The notes beneath the pieces were generated by a model, which saw only the letters and a program-made list of their open reading frames with translations, did no database searches and was not told where the DNA came from. A stretch of 64,000 bases of DNA from assembly GCF_039871655.1 (NCBI RefSeq), contig NZ_JBDPLZ010000007.1:124001-188000 (forward strand). The letters run 5' to 3'. Each line of letters begins with the position of its first letter. Position 1 is the stretch's first letter. The translations under genes were made by a program, and so were the position numbers. Below, in pieces: positions 52,144-60,852 of this stretch. This DNA comes from Actinocorallia sp039871655. GTDB taxonomy: Bacteria > Actinomycetota > Actinomycetes > Streptosporangiales > Streptosporangiaceae.

Positions 52144-53334
52144 TCAGCGGGTCACGATCGTGGCGCTGCCGTGTCCGAAGAGTCCCTGGTTGACGGCGAT
52201 GCCGACCCGGGCGCCCTCCACCTGACGGCCTTCGGCCTGGCCGCGCAGCTGCCAGGTGAGCTCGCACAGCTGAGCGATGGCCTGGGCGGGGATGGCCTCG
52301 CCGAAGCTGGCCAGACCGCCGGAGGGGTTGACCGGGATCCGGCCGCCGATCGAGGTCTCCCCCGCCCGCAGCAGGGACTCGGCCTGGCCGGGCTCGCACA
52401 GGGCGAGGTCCTCCATCCAGTCGAGCTCCAGCGCGGTGGACAGGTCGTAGACCTCGGCCGCGGAGACGTCCTCGGGGCCGACGCCCGCCTCCTCGTAGGC
52501 CTTGTGGGCCAGCGCGGCGCGGAAGGGCCGCTCGGGCGCCTCGACGGTCATCGCCGAGTCCGTGGCGAAGTCCGGCAGGTCCAGGACCGTCTTGGGGAAG
52601 GTCGGGGTGACCGTGGACAGGCCGGAGATGCGGACCGGCTCCAGGCCGCGCGAGCGCGCGAACTCCATGGAGGTCAGGACGAGCGCGGCGCCGCCGTCGC
52701 TGGTGGCGCAGATGTCCAGCAGCCGCAGCGGGTCGGCCACCACCGCGGACTCCAGCACCTCCCCGACCGCGACCTCCTTGCGGTAGCGGGCGTTGGGGTT
52801 GTTCAGCCCGTGCCGGGAGTTCTTCACCTTGACCTGGGCGAAGTCCTCGGACGTCGAGCCGTGCAGGGCCATGCGGCGGCGGGCGGCCAGCGCGAAGTAC
52901 ATGGGGTTGGTCGCGCCGAGCAGGCGGAACCGCAGCCAGTCCGGGTCGTCGGGGCGGTCCCCGCCGACCGGCGCGAAGAAGCCCTTGGGCGCGGCGTCGG
53001 CGCCCACGACCAGCGCGACGTCGCACAGTCCGGAGAGGATCTGGGCGCGGGCGTTGGCGATCGCCTGCGCGCCGGACGCGCAGGCGGCGTAGCAGGACGA
53101 GACCTGCGCGCCGGACCAGCCGAGCGCCTGGGCGAAGGTCGCCCCCGCGATGAAGCCGGGGTAGCCGTTGCGGATGGTGTCGGCGCCCGCCACGTACTGC
53201 ACGTCCTGCCAGGACAGGCCGGCGTCGGCGAGCGCGGCCCGCGCGGCGGCCAGCCCGTACTCGATGAAGCTGCGTCCCCACTTGCCCCACGGGTGCATGC
53301 CCGCGCCGAGGATCGCGATCTCCCTGCCGCTCAT
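52144..53334 (-). CDS. Thiolase-superfamily protein (SCP2/acetyl-CoA acetyltransferase-like)
   Basis: 396 aa. The catalytic Cys motif is present (SSCYAACASGAQ, about 85-95), and the later motifs YDLSTALE, VNPSGG and GFGHGS-like LFGHGSATI are thiolase-like. Paired with the DUF35 zinc-ribbon protein directly upstream through an ATGA overlap; thiolase/DUF35 pairs form complexes in lipid and sterol catabolism. Substrate not shown by sequence. Confidence 0.88.
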   Translation of the reverse strand: MSGREIAILGAGMHPWGKWGRSFIEYGLAAARAALADAGLSWQDVQYVAGADTIRNGYPGFIAGATFAQALGWSGAQVSSCYAACASGAQAIANARAQILSGLCDVALVVGADAAPKGFFAPVGGDRPDDPDWLRFRLLGATNPMYFALAARRRMALHGSTSEDFAQVKVKNSRHGLNNPNARYRKEVAVGEVLESAVVADPLRLLDICATSDGGAALVLTSMEFARSRGLEPVRISGLSTVTPTFPKTVLDLPDFATDSAMTVEAPERPFRAALAHKAYEEAGVGPEDVSAAEVYDLSTALELDWMEDLALCEPGQAESLLRAGETSIGGRIPVNPSGGLASFGEAIPAQAIAQLCELTWQLRGQAEGRQVEGARVGIAVNQGLFGHGSATIVTR

Positions 53335-53768
53335 GAGACGGGCCTCCACATCCACACCACGTACTCGGCCTCGTCGTCGGTGTAGAGCGTCCCGAGGGTG
53401 AGTTCGACCTCCTGCCCGACGGCCAGGTCGTCCACCGTCAGGCCGGGCACCACCTGGCCGAGGATCACGATCTTCTCGACGTCCAGCTCGACCGCCGCCA
53501 GCACGTACGGCCGGAACGGTTCGGGCGAGATGTAGGGGGCCGGCGGCTTGTACCGGGAGTCGGCGTAGGACCAGATCCGCCCGCGGGTGGAGAAGGCGTA
53601 CTCGGCGAGCTCCGAGCCGTCCTTGGGGCCGGTGCAGCCGGGGTTCCGGCAGGCCAGCGCGTTGCGCGGGAAGTACGGCGTGCCGCACTCCCCGCAGCGC
53701 GTTCCGATCAGCGCCACCGGGTCGGTGGTGAACCACCCCTCGATGGCGAGCCTGCGTTCCTTGAGCAC
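53331..53768 (-). CDS. DUF35 zinc-ribbon/OB-fold acyl-CoA-binding protein
   Basis: 145 aa. An N-terminal rubredoxin-like zinc ribbon with CGECG (about 25-29) and CRNPGC (about 40-45) is followed by an OB-fold (IWSYADSRYKPP through WMWRP). GTG start with GGGAGG. It is paired with the thiolase downstream. A palindromic site lies 18-33 nt upstream of its start. Confidence 0.9.
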   Translation of the reverse strand: MLKERRLAIEGWFTTDPVALIGTRCGECGTPYFPRNALACRNPGCTGPKDGSELAEYAFSTRGRIWSYADSRYKPPAPYISPEPFRPYVLAAVELDVEKIVILGQVVPGLTVDDLAVGQEVELTLGTLYTDDEAEYVVWMWRPVS

Positions 53769-53782
53769 GCTACCTCCCGAAA

Positions 53783-53800
53783 ACCGACCAAACGATCGGT
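53783..53800. promoter_or_regulatory. Candidate operator upstream of the DUF35 gene
   Basis: ACCGACCAAACGATCGGT, with 5-nt arms ACCGA/TCGGT, just before the DUF35 gene on the minus strand. The 11-mer GACCAAACGAT recurs, on the opposite strand, at 54409-54419 upstream of the MarR gene. Confidence 0.5.
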
Positions 53801-53867
53801 AGAATTAATGCGCGGAAACGCGCCGGAGGCAACCCGAGTCCCGCTGACCGGGCAAGCGGACCTCGGT

Positions 53868-54332
53868 TCAGGGAAGGGAGCGCAGATCCGCCAGGATCTC
53901 CGGGACGTTCTCGTGAACGTCGTCGAAGAACCGGATCAGCACCTGCCGCTCCTCCTCGGTGTAGCCCGACAGCCGCTTCCAGGCCGCCTCGTCGACCGAG
54001 GTGAACTGCTCGAGCAGTTCCCTGGTCCGGTCCTCCACCAGTTCCACCAGCACCCGGCGCCGGTCCGCGGCGTCCCGGACCCGGCGGACCAGGCCCGCCT
54101 TCTCCAGCCTGTCGATCAGGGCGGTGATGGACCCGCCGGTGGTGAGGCTCATCGCCTCCGCCAGCCGGCCGGGCGTCATCGTCCCGTGCACCTCCAACAG
54201 GTTGAGCGCCTGGGCGTCCGAGGCGTTGAGACCCGCCTTGGCCGCGCCCGCGTTGTGCAACGTCACAGCCCAGACGGCGTGGCGGCGCACTCTCTCCCGG
54301 AGTTCCTGCTTTGATTTCGCTTCGCTAGACAA
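53868..54332 (-). CDS. MarR-family transcriptional regulator
   Basis: 154 aa. Winged-helix core with NLLEVHGTMTPGRLAEAMSLTTGG and DRLEKAGLVRRVRDAADRRRVLVEL. Start TTG at 54332; no ATG or GTG is better placed and the ribosome-binding site is weak. Divergent roles in lipid genes are common for MarR. Located between DUF35 and fadD genes of the acyl-CoA cluster. Confidence 0.9.
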   Translation of the reverse strand: MSSEAKSKQELRERVRRHAVWAVTLHNAGAAKAGLNASDAQALNLLEVHGTMTPGRLAEAMSLTTGGSITALIDRLEKAGLVRRVRDAADRRRVLVELVEDRTRELLEQFTSVDEAAWKRLSGYTEEERQVLIRFFDDVHENVPEILADLRSLP

Positions 54333-54408
54333 AAACGACTTCTTTCCCTGCTCCCGTTGGCTCTGAGACTAGCCGCCTCAGGGAGCAGGGACTCCTGCCG
54401 GGTCCGTC

Positions 54409-54419
54409 AATCGTTTGGT
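54409..54419. promoter_or_regulatory. Second copy of GACCAAACGAT
   Basis: On the minus strand the 11-mer GACCAAACGAT lies 77 nt upstream of the MarR start and abuts the stop of the upstream fadD. Its first copy is at 53786-53796. Confidence 0.4.
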
Positions 54420-55987
54420 CAGGCCTGTTCCGCGACCTCTCTGGCCCACCTGTAGTCGGCCTTCCCCGCGGGGGAACGGCGCATCTCCGGGACGAAGGCG
54501 TAGGTGCGCGGCACCTTGTAGCCCGACAGCTCCTTGCGGCAGTGGGCGTCCAGCTCCTCGGAGGTGGCGCCCTCCTCCCGCAGCTGGACCACGGCCGCGA
54601 CCCGGGAGCCGAACCGCTCGTCGGGGATGCCGGTGACCACCGCGTCGAAGACCGCGGGATGGCCCTTCAGCACCGCCTCGATCTCCTCGGGGTAGACCTT
54701 CTCCCCGCCGGTGTTGATCGCCTGGGAGCCCCGGCCGAACACCGCGATCGTCCCGTCCTCCTCGACGGTGGCCATGTCGCCGGTGAGCAGCCAATGCCTG
54801 CCGTCCACCACCGGGAAGGTCTTCGCGGTCTTCTCCGGATCGTTGTAGTAGCCCCGGGCGATGAAACCGGTGCGGGCCAGCTGGCCGAGCACCCCCGACC
54901 CCGGCTCGACCGGCCGCAGGGACTCGTCCAGCACCGCGACGTCCGGGACGTCCGAGGAGAAGCGCAGCCCCTTCTCCGGGGACGAGCCGGGCATGGCCTG
55001 GGCGGTGGATCCGGACTCGGTGGAGCCGAATCGGTCGAGGATCATGACGTTCGGCAGCAGCGCGGCGATCCTGTCCCGGACGGCGCCGGTGAGGATCGCC
55101 CCCGTCGAGACGAACGCGTACATGCTCGACAGGTCGTAGGAGCCCTTCTCCAGCGCGTCGGCCAGCGGGATGGCCATCGCGTCGCCCGTGACCGTGAGCG
55201 AGTTCACCTTCTCGCGCCCGACCGTCCGCCAGACGGTGTCGGCGTCGAACTTGCGGACGTACACCATGGTCGCGCCCATCCACCAGGCGATCCACGTGTT
55301 CATCTGGGCCGCGCCGTGCATGAGCGGCGCCACCGACATCATTGTCAGAAGTCCGCTGGAGGCGGCGTGGTCGATCCAGCCCTGCGGGGTCTCCGGCGGC
55401 GGGTAGGTCGGGTTGGCGAAGGCGAAGAGCATGTCCTTCACCCCCCACACCACTCCCTTGGGCATGCCGGTGGTGCCGCCGGTGTAGATGATGTAGTGGT
55501 CGTCCTCACCGCGCGGGCCGAACCCGCGGGTGTCGGGCCGTCCGGAGACGAAGGCCTCGTACTCGTGCGCGCCCGGCACCGGCGTCGGCCCGCCGACGCC
55601 GATCAGCAGCCGCAGCGCGGGGAACCGCGGGGCGACGGCGGCGACCCGGTCGCCGAACTCCGTGTCGTAGAACAGGGCCACGATGTCGGAGTTGCCGTAG
55701 AGGTAGTCCAGCTCGGCCTCGACGTACCGGTAGTTCACGTTGATCGGCACCGCGCGGATCTTGAAGGTGGCCAGGAGCGCGGTCGCGTACTCGATGCCGT
55801 TGTACAGCTGCATCCCCACGTGCTGGCCGGGCCGGACGCCCTCGGCCAGCAGGGCGTGGGCGAGCCGGTTGGCCCGCCGGTCCAGCTCGGCGTAGGTGAG
55901 GTGCTCGTCCCCGCAGACCAGGGCGAGCCGGTCGGGTATGGCGTCGGCGATCCCCTCGAAGAGGTCGGCGTGGTTGAAGACTGTCAA
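54419..55987 (-). CDS. Acyl-CoA synthetase, FadD19-like
   Basis: 522-aa class I adenylate-forming enzyme. The A3 motif is IIYTGGTTGMPKGV, motif A5 region RFGSTESGST, A7 motif LLTGDMA, and A10 GKADYRWAREV (catalytic Lys). The N-terminal part resembles FadD19 of mycobacteria, which activates the sterol side chain. TTG start overlaps the thiolase stop (TTGA). Upstream to it in transcription is the thiolase/DUF35 series. Confidence 0.9.
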   Translation of the reverse strand: MTVFNHADLFEGIADAIPDRLALVCGDEHLTYAELDRRANRLAHALLAEGVRPGQHVGMQLYNGIEYATALLATFKIRAVPINVNYRYVEAELDYLYGNSDIVALFYDTEFGDRVAAVAPRFPALRLLIGVGGPTPVPGAHEYEAFVSGRPDTRGFGPRGEDDHYIIYTGGTTGMPKGVVWGVKDMLFAFANPTYPPPETPQGWIDHAASSGLLTMMSVAPLMHGAAQMNTWIAWWMGATMVYVRKFDADTVWRTVGREKVNSLTVTGDAMAIPLADALEKGSYDLSSMYAFVSTGAILTGAVRDRIAALLPNVMILDRFGSTESGSTAQAMPGSSPEKGLRFSSDVPDVAVLDESLRPVEPGSGVLGQLARTGFIARGYYNDPEKTAKTFPVVDGRHWLLTGDMATVEEDGTIAVFGRGSQAINTGGEKVYPEEIEAVLKGHPAVFDAVVTGIPDERFGSRVAAVVQLREEGATSEELDAHCRKELSGYKVPRTYAFVPEMRRSPAGKADYRWAREVAEQA

Positions 55988-57141
55988 GGCTTCTCGCTCC
56001 CTACGATCCACATCGCGAAGAACTGAGCGCCTCCCCCGTAGGCGTGGCCGAGCGCGCGCCGCGCGCCCTCGATCTGGTGCTCGCCCGCCAGCCCTCTGAC
56101 CTGCAGGGCCGCCTCGGCGAAGCGGATCATTCCCGACGCGCCGATCGGGTTGGACGACAGGACTCCGCCGGACGGATTCCACGGGATGTCGCCGTCCATC
56201 GCGGTGGCGCCGGACTCGGTGAGCTTCCAGCCCTCGCCCTCGCCGCAGAAGCCCAGGTTCTCCAGCCACATCGGCTCGTACCAGGAGAACGGGACGTACA
56301 CCTCGGCGACGTCGAGCTCCCGGCGCGGGTCGGTGATCCCGGCCTGCCGGTAGACGTCCTCGGCGCAGTCCTTGCCGCCCTGCGGGCTCACGGTGTCGCG
56401 CCCGGCGAAGAAGATCGGCTCCGAGCGCATCGCCGTCCCGTGGATCCAGGCCGGCCTGTTCGGTGCCTTCTTCGCCGCGTCCTCGCTCGCGAGGATCATC
56501 GCGACGGCACCGTCCGAGGACGGGCAGGTCTCCAGGTAGCGGATCGGCTCCCAGAGCATCGGCGTCATCTCCACGATCTCGCGGGAGATGCCGGGGATCT
56601 TCAGGTGCGCGTACGGGTTCTTGAGCGCGTTCTCCCTGTCCTTGACCGCGACCAGCATCCCGATGTGGTCGGGAGCGCCGGAGCGGCGCATGTAGGCGCG
56701 GATGTGGGGGGCGAAGTAGCCGCCCGCGCCGACCACGAGGGAGTTGTTGTGCGGCTTGTCCACGGTCAGCGCCCAGGTGGCGTTGGACTCCGACTGCTTC
56801 TCCCAGGCGACGGTCAGCACCCGCTGGTGCACCCCCGACTGGACCATGCTGGCCGCGACGATGGCGGTCGAGCCGCCGACCGAGCCGGCGGTGTGCACCC
56901 GCATCATCGGCTTGCCGGTCGCGCCCAGGGCGTCCGCGAGGTAGGCCTCGGGCATGGGGACGCCCTCGAACATGTCGGGGGCCTTGCCGATGACGACGGC
57001 GTCGATGTCGTCCCAGGTCAGCTGGGCGTCCTCCAGCGCGCGGACGGCCGCCTCGCGCAGCAGGCCGGCGATCGAGACGTCGAGCCGCTTGGTGGTGTAG
57101 TGGGTCTGGCCGACCCCGATGACTGCACAGGGGTTGCCCAT
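55984..57141 (-). CDS. Thiolase-like (lipid-transfer) protein without the catalytic Cys
   Basis: 385 aa, thiolase fold. The position of the catalytic Cys reads HTAGSVGGST (Ser), while FSWYEPMW, NPSGGVLSSN and HAYGGGAQF motifs are retained. Layout and size follow Ltp3-type proteins; such Cys-less relatives (Ltp2) act as retro-aldolases with a DUF35 partner. ATG start 2 nt after the upstream gene. Its DUF35 partner is probably the tandem protein at 58184. Confidence 0.85.
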   Translation of the reverse strand: MGNPCAVIGVGQTHYTTKRLDVSIAGLLREAAVRALEDAQLTWDDIDAVVIGKAPDMFEGVPMPEAYLADALGATGKPMMRVHTAGSVGGSTAIVAASMVQSGVHQRVLTVAWEKQSESNATWALTVDKPHNNSLVVGAGGYFAPHIRAYMRRSGAPDHIGMLVAVKDRENALKNPYAHLKIPGISREIVEMTPMLWEPIRYLETCPSSDGAVAMILASEDAAKKAPNRPAWIHGTAMRSEPIFFAGRDTVSPQGGKDCAEDVYRQAGITDPRRELDVAEVYVPFSWYEPMWLENLGFCGEGEGWKLTESGATAMDGDIPWNPSGGVLSSNPIGASGMIRFAEAALQVRGLAGEHQIEGARRALGHAYGGGAQFFAMWIVGSEKP

Positions 57142-57143
57142 GA

Positions 57144-58187
57144 TCAGGCCTCCAGGACGGCGACGAGGTTCTGCTGCAGACAGGGGCCGCTGGTGGCGTG
57201 ACCCAGGGTCCGCCGGGCCTCGCCGCGGTGGATGAGGGCGGCGGCCTCACCGATGCGGATCAGGCCGGCGGCCATCACCGGGTTGGCCGACAGGGGCCCG
57301 CCGGACGGGTTGATCCGCACGTTCTCGCCGAGGTCCAGCGCCTCGCGCAGGATCAGCTCCTCGTGGCTGAACTGCGTGTGCAGTTCGGCGACCTCGACGC
57401 CCGCCGCGCCGGCCTTCTCGCCGGCGATCCGGGCGGACGGCGAGACCGACAGGTCCCGTGATCCCGGGGAGTGGGAGTCGGCGCGGTGGTCGATGCCGCG
57501 GATCCAGGCGGGCTTCAGCCCGGTCCGCTCGCTGATCTCCCTGACCTTGTCGCCGGTGGCCAGGACGACGACGGCGGCGCCGTCCGCCTGCGGGGCGACG
57601 TCGTGGACCTTCAGCGGGGCGACGTCGTAGGGGGCGTCGTCCGCCGGGTCGTCCAGGTGCAGGGCGAAGGGGTTGTTCCGGCCGTCGGCGCGGGAGCGGG
57701 CGGCGATCGCGGTGAGGTCGCCCTCCTTGGCGCCGGAGCGGGCCAGGTAGGACTGCGCCTGCAGGGCCGCCATCGACACCTGGTCGACGCCGAGCGGAGC
57801 CAGGTAGTACGGGTCGAGCTGGAGGCCGAGGACCTGGCGCACGTTCGTCTGCGACGGCTTGCCGAACCCGTAGACCAGCGCGGTCTGCACCTCGTCGCTG
57901 TACTGCATCTTCACCCACGCCTCGTACAGCGCCCACGCGCCGTCCATCTCGACGTGGCTCTCGGAGATCGGCGGCCAGGCCCCGACGGCGTCCAGCGCGG
58001 AGACGAACGAGAACGGCGAGCCGAGCAGGTAGTCGCACGAGCCCGAGCAGGTGAAGTCGAACCGGCTGACGCCCGTCTGCTCCTTGATCTCGTTGATCAG
58101 CGGCAGCAGCAGCTCCGTCTCGTTCAGCCCCTGGTCCTCGGCGGTGTGCCGGGACTGGGTGAAGGCGACGATCGCGATGTCTTTCAC
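57144..58187 (-). CDS. Thiolase-like lipid-transfer protein (Ltp4-like)
   Basis: 347 aa. The signature FTCSGSCDYLLGSPFSFV (Cys kept) and ESHVEMDGAWALYEAWVK with GHATSGPC near the C-terminus mark this thiolase subfamily, the one named ltp4 in mycobacteria. GTG start overlaps the upstream DUF35 stop (GTGA). Predicted to act on a CoA thioester with the tandem DUF35 protein. Confidence 0.87.
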   Translation of the reverse strand: MKDIAIVAFTQSRHTAEDQGLNETELLLPLINEIKEQTGVSRFDFTCSGSCDYLLGSPFSFVSALDAVGAWPPISESHVEMDGAWALYEAWVKMQYSDEVQTALVYGFGKPSQTNVRQVLGLQLDPYYLAPLGVDQVSMAALQAQSYLARSGAKEGDLTAIAARSRADGRNNPFALHLDDPADDAPYDVAPLKVHDVAPQADGAAVVVLATGDKVREISERTGLKPAWIRGIDHRADSHSPGSRDLSVSPSARIAGEKAGAAGVEVAELHTQFSHEELILREALDLGENVRINPSGGPLSANPVMAAGLIRIGEAAALIHRGEARRTLGHATSGPCLQQNLVAVLEA

Positions 58188-59107
58188 AGGTACTCCTCGA
58201 TCGTCTCGAAGGGGACGTCGGGCTCGCCGCTGGGCTCGAACCAGCGGATGTTGGCCAGGGTGGGTCCCCACTCCTCGCGGGGCTTCCAGGCGGCCTTGAC
58301 CCGCATGCCCATCCGGACCTGGTCGGCGGGGATTCCGGCGACCAGGGCGAGCATCGTGATGTCCGCGCCGTCCAGCAGGATGTAGGCGGAGACGAACGGC
58401 ACCTCGGGGGCGCGCGGGTCGGGCAGGTTGTTGACCGCGAAGGTGGTGACGGTGCCGGTGTCGGCGACCTCGACCTCCTCGGTCGTGGGCACTCCGTCCT
58501 TGGCGCACAGGCCGGCCATCGGGACGATGACCTTGCCGCAGACGTCGCAGCGGTGGCCGAGGAGCCTTCCTTCGGCGACGCCCTCGAAGAAGCGGTCCAG
58601 CGCCTTGCCGGGCTGGAGGGAGTACTCCACCCGGGTCGGGGCGTTGGTCATGCTGACCTCGGGGCGGAACGCCTTGATGTCAGAGATATCGCCCTTGCGC
58701 TCGTCGCGGTACTCCGGGCGGACCCGCAGGCCGGCCTTGAGCCGCTTGGGCACCTTGGCGCCGCGCTCGTACTCCCCGACGTCCAGGGCGTGCAGGATCG
58801 CGGTGTCCGCCCCGTCCGGGCGGATCAGCGCCCAGGCGAAGGGGCGGTCCAGCGGGTGGGTCGGCAGCGGCTCGGGCACCCAGGCGAAGGACTCGACGGT
58901 GCCGGACGGGCCGACCTCGACGAACTCGCCGGTCACCTCGTGGCCGTTGGCCGGGTCGTACTCGACGGGCGGGAAGAGCACCCGCCCCTCCCGGGTCTTG
59001 ACGCCGACGAGGCGGCCGTCGCGCAGTTCGGAGAGGAACCGGCCGATGACCGGGCCGACCGAGCGGGTGTAACCGCCCGGGAACTCCAGGACATGATTGG
59101 TGGGCAA
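58184..59107 (-). CDS. Tandem DUF35 OB-fold protein
   Basis: 307 aa with two OB-folds. The N-terminal copy (about 1-150) has no zinc ligands; the C-terminal copy (about 165-300) has CDVCG (about 188-192) and a single Cys in GLCAKDG. It resembles the mycobacterial Rv3521. TTG start with GGAG at good spacing. It is the first gene of a three-gene unit with the two thiolase-like proteins. Confidence 0.87.
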   Translation of the reverse strand: MPTNHVLEFPGGYTRSVGPVIGRFLSELRDGRLVGVKTREGRVLFPPVEYDPANGHEVTGEFVEVGPSGTVESFAWVPEPLPTHPLDRPFAWALIRPDGADTAILHALDVGEYERGAKVPKRLKAGLRVRPEYRDERKGDISDIKAFRPEVSMTNAPTRVEYSLQPGKALDRFFEGVAEGRLLGHRCDVCGKVIVPMAGLCAKDGVPTTEEVEVADTGTVTTFAVNNLPDPRAPEVPFVSAYILLDGADITMLALVAGIPADQVRMGMRVKAAWKPREEWGPTLANIRWFEPSGEPDVPFETIEEYL

Positions 59108-59122
59108 GGTCTTTCTCCAGCG

Positions 59123-60688
59123 TCAGATCGCGGTCGTGCGGTCGGCCCAGTACGGGTCGCGGAGCTTGCGCTTGAGGAGCTTGCCGTTGGGCTCGCGGGG
59201 CAGCGCCTCGGTGTAGTCGATGGTCCGCGGCCACTTCATCCTGGCCAGGCGGGGCTTGAGGAACTCGAAGAGCTCCTCGGTGAGGGCCTCGTCCGGCTCG
59301 ACGCCCTCGGCGGGCTGGATCACGGCCTTGATCTCCTCGCCCCACTCGTCGTTGGGGATGCCGAACACCGCGACGTCCGCGACCTTCGGGTGCAGGATGA
59401 TCTCGTTCTCGATCTCGGCGGGGTAGATGTTGGCGCCGCCGGAGATGATCATGTCGGACTTGCGGTCGGACAGGAACAGGAAGCCGTCCTCGGTGAGGTA
59501 GCCGACGTCCCCGAGCGTGAAGAAGTCGCGCAGGCGTGACTTGGCGGTCTTCTCCTTGTCGCCCTTGTACTCGAAGTCCGCGCCGGCCATCTTCATGTAG
59601 ATCGTGCCGGGGGTGCCCGCGGGGAGCTCGTTCCCGTCGTCGTCCACGACGATCACTTCGGAGATCGGCCAGGCGTTGCCGACGGTGCCCGGGTGGGCCA
59701 GCCAGTCCTCCGGCGAGGCGATGGTGCCGCCGCCCTCGGTGGCCGCGTAGTACTCCCAGATGCACGGGCCCCACCACTCGAGCATCTGGTACTTGAGCGG
59801 GACGGGGCAGGGCGCGGCGGCGTGGATCGCCCACTTCATGGAGGAGACGTCGTACTTCTCGCGGGTCTCCTCCGGCAGGGACAGCAGCCGCTTGAAGTGC
59901 GTGGGCACCATGTGGGTGTTGGTGACCTTGTACTTCTCGATCAGCTTGAGGGTGTCCTCGGCGTCCCACTTGTCCATGTAGACGAGCGTGTGGCCCATCT
60001 GCAGGGCGGTGCCGCCGAACTGCGTCACGGCCGTGTGGTAGTTCGGCGAGGTGATCAGGTGCGCCTGGGGCTCGCCCGTGACCGCGACGCCCGGCGGGAT
60101 CCCGAACAGGCTGAGCAGGAACGTCATGAACTCGGCGCTGTCGTCGGGGTCGATGCCGTAGAGGGCGCGGCGCACGCCCTTGGGCCGCCCGGTCGTCCCG
60201 GACGTGTAGTGCATCGTCGCGCCGTTGCTGCGGTCTTCGGGTTTGGTGTCGGGGTGTCCGTCGAGCAGTTCCTCGACCGGGGTGAAGCCTTCGACGGCGC
60301 CGAAGGAGAAGCGCCGGGACGCCTCCAGGCCCGCCTCGTCGGCGCCCTTGGCGCCCGCCTCGGCGTGCCTTTCGTGCACGAAGAAGGCCTTGGCCTCGGA
60401 GTCGGCCACGATGTAGCCGATCTCGGGTCCGGTCAGGTGCCAGTTGATCGGCGTGTAGTACCAGCCGGCCTGCAGCGCGGCGAGGTAGAGCACCAGCCCG
60501 TCGACGCCGTTGGGCACCAGCCCGCAGATGCCGTCGTTCTTCTCCAGGCCCAGCCCGCGCAGCGCGTGGACCAGCCGGTTCGACCGGCTCAGCAGCTCTC
60601 CTGCGGTGTACTCCGTGCCGTCGGGGTCGACGGCCGCGATCCAGGTCGGATCCTGCTCCGCGAGACGCCAGAAGCCCAGGGTGCCCAT
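59123..60688 (-). CDS. Acyl-CoA synthetase (FadD family)
   Basis: 521 aa, class I adenylate-forming enzyme. A3 motif MHYTSGTTGRPKGVRR, A5-type EYYAATEGGGTI, A7 TLGDVGYL, A8 SDRKSDMIISGGANIYP and A10 EPNGKLLKRKLR. Substrate chain not readable. Start ATG 60688 has AAGGGAG at 6 nt; the ATG two codons upstream is too close to that site. Divergent from the enoyl-CoA hydratase. Confidence 0.9.
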   Translation of the reverse strand: MGTLGFWRLAEQDPTWIAAVDPDGTEYTAGELLSRSNRLVHALRGLGLEKNDGICGLVPNGVDGLVLYLAALQAGWYYTPINWHLTGPEIGYIVADSEAKAFFVHERHAEAGAKGADEAGLEASRRFSFGAVEGFTPVEELLDGHPDTKPEDRSNGATMHYTSGTTGRPKGVRRALYGIDPDDSAEFMTFLLSLFGIPPGVAVTGEPQAHLITSPNYHTAVTQFGGTALQMGHTLVYMDKWDAEDTLKLIEKYKVTNTHMVPTHFKRLLSLPEETREKYDVSSMKWAIHAAAPCPVPLKYQMLEWWGPCIWEYYAATEGGGTIASPEDWLAHPGTVGNAWPISEVIVVDDDGNELPAGTPGTIYMKMAGADFEYKGDKEKTAKSRLRDFFTLGDVGYLTEDGFLFLSDRKSDMIISGGANIYPAEIENEIILHPKVADVAVFGIPNDEWGEEIKAVIQPAEGVEPDEALTEELFEFLKPRLARMKWPRTIDYTEALPREPNGKLLKRKLRDPYWADRTTAI

Positions 60689-60746
60689 GAGCATCTCCCT
60701 TGCACTCGGGGGTGGATGTGAGTGAGACTCGAGTCCAGAACTGCAG

Positions 60747-60760
60747 TAGATCACGTTCTA
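60747..60760. promoter_or_regulatory. KstR-like box in fadD/echA divergent promoter
   Basis: TAGATCACGTTCTA differs in one base from the KstR pattern TNNAACNNGTTNNA as I recall it. Confidence 0.55.
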
Positions 60761-60813
60761 GTTTGAGTCGGCAAGGGTTGGTTTTACTCTTGTTGGGCAG
60801 GCGATCTGCTAAC

Positions 60814-60827
60814 TAGAATCCGTTCTC
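60814..60827. promoter_or_regulatory. Second KstR-like box
   Basis: TAGAATCCGTTCTC is a two-mismatch version of the same pattern, 26 nt upstream of the enoyl-CoA hydratase ATG. Confidence 0.4.
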
Positions 60828-60852
60828 ATTCAGACCCCCGTGGAGGCCCCTG

